NCBI GenBank assembly: GCA_961205875.1
Contig: OY540810.1
Location: forward strand, 34,968,001 to 35,032,000
Source of the DNA: Sialis fuliginosa
Lineage: Eukaryota > Arthropoda > Insecta > Megaloptera > Sialidae
Length of the DNA stretch: 64,000 nt
Reading direction: 5' to 3'
Both the position numbers and the translations under genes were made by a program. Below the pieces are notes generated by a model, which was not told the DNA's origin, did not search any database, and worked only from the letters and a program-made list of their open reading frames with translations. This document shows, in pieces, positions 46,381 through 56,181 of this stretch; the first letter of the stretch is position 1, and every line of letters starts with the position of its first letter.

Positions 46381-47997
46381 TTTTTTTATTTACTATTGTT
46401 TCTCTATGTTAATAATAAAATATATAATATAATTTTTAACTATTTACTAAGGTTTTCTTACGATGTATAACAAAAATATTGAACTTCTTTGTCATAAGCA
46501 CCGTCGAAGTAACCCAGAAATAAAAGTTATAATGAAATGTAACTAAATTTTCTTATAATAAATAGAAAGAATATATGTATTTCAGTTCTATTAAAACTAT
46601 AAAAATTAAGATCTGTTTTAAAAAAAACCCATAAAAGTTATTAATTAAACAGTACAACAATATTTCTAAGGTAATTGTAAACTTTTTCAAAATTATGAAA
46701 ATATATTTTGAATTTTATAATCCAATAGTTAATAAAACAATGAGCTATACTAAAAGCAATAAAATTGCCTAGATATTCTATTTTCATTCTACTACCAAAG
46801 AGCTAACTGCTTTTTATTTATATTATAAAAAATACACTATAGACTTGTATTCATCCTGAAAGCGATAAAAAAAAACCTTATCAAGAATTTGTAACACTTT
46901 TTTTAAAAGTAATATGCAATCTAATAAAGTAGTAAAAAAATCTTAGCATTATAAATAAAATGACTACATCCAAGTACTTTATATTTTGTCATCAAAAATT
47001 GAAATTATGCAAAAAACTCAATAAATAAAATATGCAGTGTATAGTTTTTATTTGTTTTTTCTATAGACATTATGAAAAACGAGCGAATATAAATCTCATT
47101 TCCAACTAAAAATAATTCAATTGGAAACAATATTTCAACATTTCTCTAAAAGAGTTTTAGAAAATATTCAACAATCGAATGCTCGCACTAAATATTTCAC
47201 TACATTACAGATAGACATGAAGAGTCTGAGCTATAAAAAATATGTATATTATTTATAATTTTACAAAACGTACAAAATATCTCCTCTTTATGATTTTTTT
47301 ATAGCGAATATAGATTTTCATATTTTTATCTTGAAAATATTTTTCAATAGAATGATATTAAAAAATAGGCATATATATATCTACTATACATTAATATAAT
47401 AATGGTACTAATATTTATTTAAATTTTTACGTTTGTTGTTGATATATTATAATTAAATTAAGAATGGTTTTAAGTACACGAAGGATTTTCTAATTTTAAT
47501 AAATTTTTAATTCCAGTCGGTTATATTTCTTTAGGAGGGTCAAAGATTGTATGTTTACATATAATTTTATTTCGGGTAACATTTTATTGATTAAGAATTA
47601 TCAATAAAGTATGTATTTTTCAACATTACAAAAAAATTGATTCGACTCGCCTATCTACCTTATGCTTGATCTTAACTACTGCACGCATGTTCAAATCATT
47701 TATATTTTATAGTTTTCAGACCGACTCTATAAAAGTTTAATACATGTGTTCTACAAAAAATTTAACAACCAATTTTTTTTCGTTGAGAAAACATACAGTT
47801 TAGTTAAATTTTCAGTTTAATTCTTATTTTTGCAACACAAAAAATCTAGCGTGTTTTTAATTATTCCCAACCATAAAATTAGCATACAAAACTGAACCTA
47901 CAATTTACAAAATCGTGTGTGTCTGTGTGGGTATTTTTTCACAATCAAACAATTATGTCTGCACAAAGCATGTAGTTTTTTTTACTTAACTCTGCAA

Positions 47998-48081
47998 CGG
48001 CTAATGAAAGACCCTGAGGTCCGGGCGATACGTGACATGTGCCCAGAGCAAGGCGACGCGTACGTGCCGGCTAACCGCTAG
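47998..48081 (+). other. GC-rich island, open on both strands
   Basis: An 84-bp CpG-containing patch. Plus reads RLMKDPEVRAIRDMCPEQ then GDAYVPANR and stop. Minus reads RLAGTYASPCSGHMSRIA then RTSGSFISRC from an acceptor-like CATTACTGACTAG. Neither is recognised. It could be an exon on either strand, a regulatory block or a GC-rich repeat. A 12-nt segment (48192-48203) with strong splice-like edges lies just downstream on plus. Confidence 0.2.
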
Positions 48082-48255
48082 TCAGTAATGATCGAACTGG
48101 AGCAACTAGACATATTGTAACTGTGGAGATGTGAATGTTAACCACATGTTCTCTATGTGTATTAACGTCTTTTTATTTGTACCTATTTCAGATGGCGACT
48201 TGGGTAAGTGGGTTTAGTATTTGAAAAGACAAAACGATTAACTTAGTATTTTTAA

Positions 48256-48984
48256 CCCTCCGTTGTGTGAAAGTTTTTGTACCCTTCGTTGTGTGAAATG
48301 GCCTGGCCAGGCCACATATGAGAAAAGGCTATTAAAACGTGTTTTAGATAAAAGATGGTGTGCAAATAGTGTGTGTAAACAGGTTTTTATGTCGTCTATA
48401 TCAAAAAATGTTGTATGTGACAATGAATATAAGAGAACAAATAAAAAAAAATAAAAAAATTTCATACTTTTTTTTACTACATAGTTACAGAGGTAAAACA
48501 ATGTAAAACACTTAGCATCTAAAAAATATTTATTTGTTCGATGGTCCTGCGGCTAGACATGCGTTGCAAACCAAACAATAATGAAACTCCAAAAAATTCA
48601 AACAATGCAAATAATAATATTTAAAAAATTCTACTTTACGTCCGCACTCAATAAATAACTAATTCAAACTAAAAAACAAAACAAAAACTAGTTATACAGT
48701 TTATACAGAGAAAACCTAAAAAAAAATCCAAGAAAAACAAACAATGCAAATAATAATAATAGATGTGGCCTGCGTAGGCCATTTACCCTCACATATGAAG
48801 TTTTTGAGTAAAAACAGTTTTTTTTTTACTTGATAGCCGGATATGGTCATAAAATTCAAAACCTCATCAGTTCGTAGAATGTGATGGTATATTTTTGCCT
48901 TTTTTGGATAAGACAACGAAAAAAAAAGATATATACCTTTGAAAATCAAAATGGCCTGCGTAGGCCATTTTACACAACGGAGGG
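48256..48984. mobile_element. piggyBac-type MITE, 729 bp
   Basis: CCCTCCGTTGTGTGAAA at the left and TTTACACAACGGAGGG at the right, flanked by TTAA (48252-48255 and 48985-48988). Subterminal repeats of GTGGCCTGCGTAGGCCATTT type occur at 48296-48312, 48766-48782 and 48950-48970. A short frame near the left end (VLDKRWCANSVCKQ) has a few cysteines reminiscent of the C-terminal zinc-binding tail of piggyBac transposases, but too little to claim. Otherwise non-coding. Shares CCCTCCGTTG with 21744-21967. Confidence 0.8.
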
Positions 48985-49371
48985 TTAAATAATTTACTGG
49001 GGTTGATTAACAATAAAGACATTAAGGAAGGAGACCACTTTATTACTTTCAAAAATGTCATTTTTTTTATTTTTGAATAAAATGTTTTTAAGTTTTGCAC
49101 ACTTACAGATAACAATTACCCAAGGTTATTAAACTATACAAGTTGTCTTATAACTTAGGATTTGGGCGAGGGGAATGGGCGGGAGGGGATTGAGTGTGAC
49201 GTTACTGGTCGTCTTATATCAAATTGAAAATTTTAATTAACAGTTAAAAATTATTTATTATTCATTATCTGGAGCAATATTGTGGTGCAATTATAAAAAT
49301 ACATGGTTATTAATAAATAATAAAAGTTAATGTATTTTACTATCAACAAATAATTATACAACACATAATTA

Positions 49372-50438
49372 CACACATAAAACAATTACGCGATACCAAA
49401 AAATTGACCTATATAGCATTGTAGTATTGGTCGAGCATAGTCGAAATCCAAATTTTTAGAATTTTCTGCTAAAACTAACTTGGAAAAATTCAACCTAAAC
49501 TCAAAATTCAGGCTCATATAAAAAAAATTGGTTAGTAGATGCTATATAATATATAATACTATATACAGGGTGTCTAAATACCAGGGTACAATATGGAGAT
49601 CTCGGAAACTATAAGAGATAGAGATTCGGTTAAATGAGAGAAAAGTTACCTTTAAGAGGGGACAGTTCAATGGTGTATTTACATTTCACAAAAATTTCAT
49701 AGCCTACTAGATATTAGCCAAAAACCATTTTAGTCCGAATTTTTCCATCGTGAATATTTCTTAAGCGACTTGAAATTTAAAAAAATGTTTCAAATAAATG
49801 TTGTAGGGTTTAGTATTGTCTATTTAGAAATATTTTTTTAATTTTCAGAAATCTTGTAGTTTTTGAGATATGAGACTAACTTATGTTTTCTTAAATAGAA
49901 GCAATATGAAATTTTGTAATTTTTGAACAGAAGATTTTATTACCTTTTCAATGATATGCAACTTGATGTACTTACTTTTCAAAATATCTCAAAAAATTAT
50001 CAAAAAGTATTTTTTATTTATTTAATACTCTGTATGATCCAAAGATGGGTATGACAATCAACAATAAGATTTTAAAACAACTGAAAATTAACTTATAAGC
50101 TAACATAGCATGAATTAACTATTGTATTAATAAAGAAAGACATATTTTATTTATTTAATACACAATACCAGCCAAAGATGGCTATGGCTATCAACAATAT
50201 AATATTAAATTAACTTATAAAAAATGTGATTAGTAATTAATTGTATTCATAAAAATAATTAAAATTTCAGTTGTTTTTAAATCTTATTGTTGATTGTCAT
50301 ATACCCATCTTTTGGATCATACTCTCATTTAACCGAATCTCTATCTCTTATAGTTTCCGAGATCCCCATACTGTACCCTGGTATTTAGACACCCTGTAGG
50401 CCGCTTTTTTGGTATCGCACTTTTTTTGTGTGGCTGTG
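49372..50438. mobile_element. Second TTA-flanked foldback copy, interrupted
   Basis: CACACATAAAA at the left and GGCTGTG at the right, flanked by TTA (49369-49371 and 50439-50441). It contains ATTGTAGTATTGGTCGAGCA as in the copy at 2172-2865. The right arm is only about 40 bp, and the rest of the interior is replaced by the inserted element at 49566-50396. Same family, same duplication. Confidence 0.75.
49566..50396. mobile_element. 0.83-kb foldback with CAGGGTGTC ends, nested
   Basis: CAGGGTGTCTAAATACCAGG at the left and CCTGGTATTTAGACACCCTG at the right are perfect inverses, flanked by TA on both sides. The arms continue (GGAGATCTCGGAAACTATAA against TTATAGTTTCCGAGATCCCC). It sits inside the TTA-flanked element 49372-50438. 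The ends and TA duplication place it with 24807-25669. No transposase. Confidence 0.8.
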
Positions 50439-51332
50439 TTATTTAAACCATCGATTTTTATATTGTATTTTTCGTTTTGTTCATTTTTTTAGTTATTTAC
50501 AAAAATGGTAATTACCAAATCTAACCAATACCTATCTAGTAGGTATTTCCAGTGTATCATTAAAGTAACATAGCAATCCATGTTCAATTTTCTTCTCCAT
50601 AAAATAAAACCATTTACTTAACATTATTTTATTATTTTTATTTCCCACAAACATCACCCGAAGTAAAATCAGTTTGATTAACAAAGTTAATATAAATAAA
50701 AATCTGAATTTGAAATATAACAGACCCTCATTTAGATAACAGTCCGTTTCCATTTCTGCAGTTGTTCCAATAAACATCATATGAATTACTGAACACCGCC
50801 ATTCAAAGCATACATACTACGATATGTACTGTTTCGTAATTTCAGTATTAATAATTGTGTTAAAATTAGTACGGTACAGGAACTCTAAACGTGGCAGGAT
50901 AACAACCAAATTGGATAATTTGCGATGAGAAAACTACTAGGTCAGTGGCTCCAAGTAAAATATCAGCTCATGTTGTGTGAACAGAACCGTCTTAAAAATA
51001 GATGATCAAAGCAAAGGGACTTGATTTATACCCCTTCAATAACAATAAACTCAATGAATAATTTATTTTATTTAAAAAATATTCTCAACATAATTGCAGC
51101 TAATTTAATGTATCAATTATAAAAAATGTTTATTAATTTATATAAAGTTAAACAAAAAATAATTCAGTTCATACATAAATGAACTATTTGATCTAAAGTG
51201 GAAGTACTCGATATTTCTTATAAATGGTGTGCTTATTTATAAGAATTATATAGAATTCTAGAGTATGTTGTCAAAATAATGACTAAATAGATTTCATTGT
51301 TTTGTCGTTGGTAGGCCTTTATAACTGTGTAC

Positions 51333-51912
51333 CGGGTGTTTTTTTAAAGACATTCCAGCGGATTATTTCCAAAATAACACATTTTCAGAAAAAAATGTTT
51401 CAGACAAAAGATTCATGGTTTCGAGGGCGCTAAATATTGACACTATGGGGTGACCTTAGAAAGGTCCCCTTGATGAGTTTTCTAGTTAAACTTTTCTTTT
51501 CCAAATTTAAATCTATATTTTTTTATTGCAGATTGAATTTTCAATAATTTTTTTACTCGAAAACTATTGATTTTTAAAAATAATCGCAAGAAGCAAAAAG
51601 TACTTACAATTAGAATTGAATAAGGATTCTCAAAGAATTTTTTTTTCAAATTTATTATTAATTTTTTAATGCAACTTGTTTATAATCACAAAATCTGAAA
51701 TTTTGAAGAAAAAATAAATTACAAATATAAAAAAAAATCCCTATTGCAATTATTTTTTAAAATCAATACTTTTCAAGTAAAAATTTATTTAAAATCCAGA
51801 AATTTCTGTTTGTTTTGCCTCATATCATAATAAATGGACATTTTCAAAAAAATTACTTCAGACAAAAGTTTGTTTTTTCTCGTTAATTACGAATATGCAA
51901 CAAAAATTATAG
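51333..51912 (+). mobile_element. Left part of a CCGGGTGT-ended element
   Basis: CCGGGTGTTTTTTTAAAGAC after TA, then ATTCCAGCGGATTATTTCC and AAAAAATGTTTCAGACAAAA, resembles the CAGGGTGT-ended TA elements elsewhere in the window. A related AATTACTTCAGACAAAAGTT block recurs at 51861. No matching right end was found, so this is a remnant that later received the hAT element at 51921. Confidence 0.4.
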
Positions 51913-51920
51913 GTTTAGAT

Positions 51921-52444
51921 CAAGGTATATAAAGACTAGGTAGTCTCAACAATTCCTTGACCAATCAGCGTTGGCGCGGGAATTGACGTCACCTGGGGGA
52001 TCTATTCAAATGTCATAAATTTTTAATAGAATATTAATTACAAAAAATTCCTTTATTTATTCTTGTTTTCGTATTTTTTGATATTTTAACAACACATACA
52101 ATCAAATAAGTACAAATTCGACATTATAAAATCATAAAAAAGCTGTCAAAGACAATTTGGTCAATTCGGGAAGCATCATTTTTACTATTCTTGTGTTGGC
52201 AATACGTTATATGATTCTGACAGCACTTTATGGTTTTGCTATGTCGAATTTGTACTTATTTCATTGTATGTGTTGTTAAAATATCAAAAAATACAAAAAC
52301 AAGAATAAATAAAGGATTTTTTTGTAATTAATAATCTATTAAAAATTTATGACATTTGAATAGATCCCCCAGGTGACGTCAATTCCCGCGCCAACGCTGA
52401 TTGGTCAAGGAATTGTGGAGACTACCTTGTCTTTATATACCTTG
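51921..52444. mobile_element. Long-armed MITE with 8-bp duplication (hAT-like)
   Basis: CAAGGTATATAAAGAC at the left and GTCTTTATATACCTTG at the right, flanked by an identical 8-bp duplication GTTTAGAT (51913-51920 and 52445-52452). The arms extend about 200 bp almost unbroken (CCTTGACCAATCAGCGTTGG, GGTGACGTCAATTCCCGCGC). They leave a short unpaired centre that contains CAATTCGGGAAGCATCA. The 8-bp duplication fits hAT. No coding sequence. The intact duplication argues for a recent insertion. Confidence 0.88.
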
Positions 52445-52529
52445 GTTTAGATTTGAAAAAAAAGTTTGACCTGATAACCTATCAAGTTCCATATAATCTA
52501 CTGGAAAGTTTTGAAAAAAAAAAAACAGC

Positions 52530-54380
52530 CTATATAATTGGTTCTTTTGAGGTCTATAGGATAGTTGTATTAACAGTTGATTTAAACTTTCAATTAATTT
52601 TTAATAAAAATATTAGATTATTTAATTTAGCTACACATTTCTGGTAAATAATTGTGTAAGCATTTTACAAAGGGCTCGTCAGATCTTACGTACAACGGCT
52701 CTGGCCGAGAACGCCCGAGATATTATGTATATTGTATGAGTTGCAATTTGGTTTTGTTTTGTGTAATATAATTGTTGGCTTCTAAATGTGGTTTTGTTCT
52801 GATTTCCACAGAGTTTTGCTTGTGTGGTTTATTTATGGATTGTGCTGCTCTCAAAGGAAGTGAAATTTTTGAGTAGCCAGTTTGCGAAACTTTAAATGTG
52901 AAGGGCGTATCAGGGTGCATTGTATAATTGAACATACAAAATTAAAAGCTTTTGTTGTTTATCAGTTTTTTTCGAATTCCGATGATGAAAAATTTAATGA
53001 AATAACCACGGAATACAAAGTAGTACCTAACGATATGTTTTCTTCTGAAAAAAATTTTGAAGTGAATAATACTTGAATATTATGCATATGAATGGGATAT
53101 ATTTTCAGGTATTCGAAAATTTAGTAAATACAATAATTGAAATGAATCACTTTGGATTTTAATGGGTTGAATTGTTGCAAATGTAAAAATTATTTAGTGC
53201 ACGATCTTTCAGGTGCCAATACAGACTTTGATAAGTAAGGAACCCGGTGGGAGGGGGGAGGGACTTTTATAGCCTTTACCACTCCATGGCACTTACCAAT
53301 CTTTCCTAAAAGCATGTCTGATGTTAGCTGATCGGTAAATATTATAAAAATTATAACATTTTTGTATTTGAAAAAAATTCAATTCAATATTTTACACCCT
53401 AAGTAAGCTTTGTAACCCACTTAAAAGTTTACATTTTCTGAAAGAGAAAATTACATATTACATTACATATTATAAAATGTGAAGCATTATACGATTAACG
53501 TATTATGATAAATGTGTTAATTATTATTTGTGGAATACTTTTTTCAATGTATAAATATATAATTATTAAGTAAAGTTATGTCATTTATCGATTATGTTTT
53601 CAAATTAATGTAGGTTACCTACATAATCACTATTATTACTAAAATTGACAAAGTTGACAACCTTATTAATTTATACATTTTTAAAAGTTTAAGGGGTGTG
53701 CAGTGTGCAATTTCTGGTTAACCTAACCTTCTGATATATAATTTTAGTTATAGATACCTACATACTTTTCGTTATATAAATAAAACGAGTGTCAACAGTT
53801 CACATGAGACTAAATATTATTTTATTAACATAACATCTCAGGTTATTATTGTACGCTCTTTTTCGGATCACAACTTTATTCTGATGTTAAATTTTATTCG
53901 AATGTGACATCTCAGCTGCGTCGAAATGGCAGATATTATAATATTTGTATGAAAATATTTTTCGCACACATTTCATAAAAGTATGTGTGTGAATCACATT
54001 TGAATTTCATGAAATACGTAATCATATTTTTTTCGTGATAACTGGCTTGTTTCCATGGTAACGCACTATGGGCCAGGTGACCCCATTCTGTGGCTAACAA
54101 TCTACTTTCGAATTTGAGAAAACGAATTAAACCACTGAATTCAGCATTAATTGAAGTAATTATGATGACAATGATTAATCAATTCCTGACAGTTGCTTAA
54201 AAAAATGTATCAAAATTTGTAATAATATTACTGTCGTTCGTAAAATGCAATATTTATTGTAAAGTCATAAATTCCATGCTGTATATTTAGAATATTTCAT
54301 TCGGTGGAGTTTAAAAATAATTTTCAATGTCATATGAACGCGTAATTTTCAATTTTACTCAAATGGAATCACATTGTTCT
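52530..54380. other. AT-rich spacer, no gene recognised
   Basis: Contains one GC-rich word (52684-52715) with a good donor-like GTAAGATC on minus but no nearby acceptor, and a G-run near 53250. The frames over 52723-53076 show no family features. Confidence 0.5.
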
Positions 54381-54386
54381 GCCCGG

Positions 54387-55032
54387 CCTACACGAGGCTA
54401 GTTTTTCAAGCAAGCTAGGTATTTCCGGCGTCTATCCTGGCTTACTATCCTGGATTGACACAAGCTAGAGCTGTTTACACGATGCTTAAATTTTGAGCCA
54501 GTATCATTTTTGACAGCTCTTGACAATAAGTTGCTCTTAAATTTTTTATTTAATTTTTAATATCTTTAGTAGTCATTCTTATACCGAATGTTATTAATTC
54601 GGCATTAATTTTTTGTAGTGATGATTCACGTATAGACTTGTCTTTATAATATGAAATACTGGCGTTCCACAGACATTCTTCCTCACGATACAATTGTACA
54701 AATTTTAAATTTACTTCGTTACTTATTGTTAGTATCGGCATTTTTGAAAGCGTCTCAAAAAATACAGATCATGCACTTGTTTCGCCGTCCACACAAAGCC
54801 AGTATATACAGCTAGGTTAGTAAATTCGGTGGTGGGGGGTGCTTCTAGCTTAAAAAATAGAACTCCATCCTATTAAACTATCCTGGCTTGAGATGATAGC
54901 TTACTAACTTCTTCACTAGCTTGTTAGCTTAAAAACGAAGCTAGTTTAGTTTACACGGGGCTAGAGTTACTATCTTGCTAGGTTACTAGCAATAGCTTGC
55001 TATTCTAGCTTGAAAAACTAGCCTCGTGTAGG
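54387..55032 (-). mobile_element. Harbinger-like non-autonomous element
   Basis: A perfect 24-bp terminal inverted repeat (left starts CCTACACGAGGCTAGTTTTT, right ends CTAGCCTCGTGTAGG) bounds 646 bp. Related subterminal words (TTTACACGGGGCTAGAG, CAGCTAGGTTAGTAAATTC, CAAGCTAGGTATTTCC) repeat inside both ends. The interior holds a minus-strand MADF-domain fragment. PIF/Harbinger elements are known to carry a Myb/SANT- or MADF-type DNA-binding ORF beside the nuclease, which is absent here. I could not find a clear 3-bp duplication. Confidence 0.7.
54550..54741 (-). pseudogene. MADF-domain ORF fragment of a Harbinger-like element
   Basis: 63 codons from an ATG. Residues 13-50 follow the MADF pattern (Myb/SANT-like DNA binding): FVQLYREEECLWNASISYY, then KDKSIRESSLQKINAEL, then MTTKDIKN. 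The hydrophobic start, the aromatic after the C-L-W stretch, the YYKD pair and the K-I-x-x-E-L helix are all present. The domain stops before the last helix, so the protein is truncated (MADF is about 85 residues). In Harbinger elements this protein helps bind the ends. It is inside the element at 54387-55032. Confidence 0.65.
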
Positions 55033-55034
55033 TA

Positions 55035-56030
55035 TTAGTATATAAAAACAAGATTTTTTAGCAAAGCATCTGCTGCCGATTGCGACTACGGAACCCTGTC
55101 ATGTGCTTGCTCAACACGCACTTAGCCGTTTTATTTAAATTTGATAATTCAATTCATCTGAAAAATACGGAATATGCCTTACTAAATTCCTAATCCTATA
55201 TATTGAACAAATAATTTTTAAAAATAAATCCTAAAATTTTTTGGTATATACAGTGATGGATTTATAATAAGGCATACAAGACACCGGACTAGGGCTTCAC
55301 GACAGAAGAAGCACCACAAAAAGAAATTTTTGTCCTAGTTAAAATTATTTCGGTTATTAGACTTTTTATTAAAAATTTTATGTTTGCACAGGACTTATAG
55401 CATTTATGACTTCATTATGGTTTCAGTACCTACTTTTTAATGGTAAGAATTATAATAAAAACATATTGCAATATTTTCAAATCGAGGTGAAAACAATTTT
55501 TTTTATTAATTTAGATGTTATTACCAATAATAATAAATAGTAGGTATATTAAGTAAACGTGAAATTTCGCCTCAAGAGATGTTATACATACTATCTATGT
55601 ACCACATACTATTTTCTATTATTTATTTATGCTGTATTTTATGGGAAAAATAGCATGTTGCTAGTCAATCAAAAAACAAATGAATCTCTCGCCATTACAA
55701 ATGCATTAAATTCATTTTTATTTCGTCAAGTTTGAAACATAATTTAAAATTAAAAATATCCAATACAATAATTTTCATTGAAATTTTAACAACAACAAAA
55801 AGAGAAAAACTAGGACACTGTTCACTATTAAAAAATCTAGGGCACCAAAAAGTTAAATCCGGCACCGGGTATACAGTTTTATCAACTTATTATTCCATCG
55901 CGTCGTGAAGATATAAGATCGTTATGAAAAGTTATCAGGAGTGGGCTCGTAAAATAGTATCAGCCTGAATAATAATAATAATAATGACAATTGGTTCGAT
56001 TGATAACAAAATACATAGATAATATTAATT
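55035..56030. other. Upstream region of the P450, with repeat remnant
   Basis: 55250-55875 has a decayed repeat feel (ACACCGGACTAGGGCTTC near the left, CTAGGGCACCAAAAAGTTAA and ATCCGGCACCGGG near the right). I saw no gene. No clear xenobiotic-response site could be picked out by eye. Confidence 0.35.
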
Positions 56031-56038
56031 ATTAGCGA

Positions 56039-56046
56039 TATATAAA
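56039..56046 (+). promoter_or_regulatory. Candidate TATA box of the P450 gene
   Basis: TATATAAA lies about 140 bp upstream of the proposed ATG at 56182, which would give a 5' leader of about 110 nt. No canonical TCAGT initiator follows at +30. The position fits the first-exon model, but in AT-rich DNA such a match is weak evidence. Confidence 0.3.
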
Positions 56047-56181
56047 CCCTGCTACATAAAAATATTGACTGTATTGTTTAAAAATTAACATTAAATTGTA
56101 AACACAATTACAATACTAAAATAAACTAAGGGCAAAACAGAATAAGTAAATTTGACTAAAGAAGATTAAATCAATATCATT

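Larger units (their letters stand above)
43660..47990. other. AT-rich spacer with repeat fragments
   Basis: No gene was recognised. 45700-45990 carries a repeat-like block (GTCACACGCATAAGTCATGA, AACCACTGAACCGATATTAA) typical of non-autonomous insect elements, and the long minus frame over it is incidental. Two copies of the 50-bp motif lie at 44844 and 46332. A donor-like GTAAGT at 45325 (plus) has no convincing partner. Confidence 0.5.
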
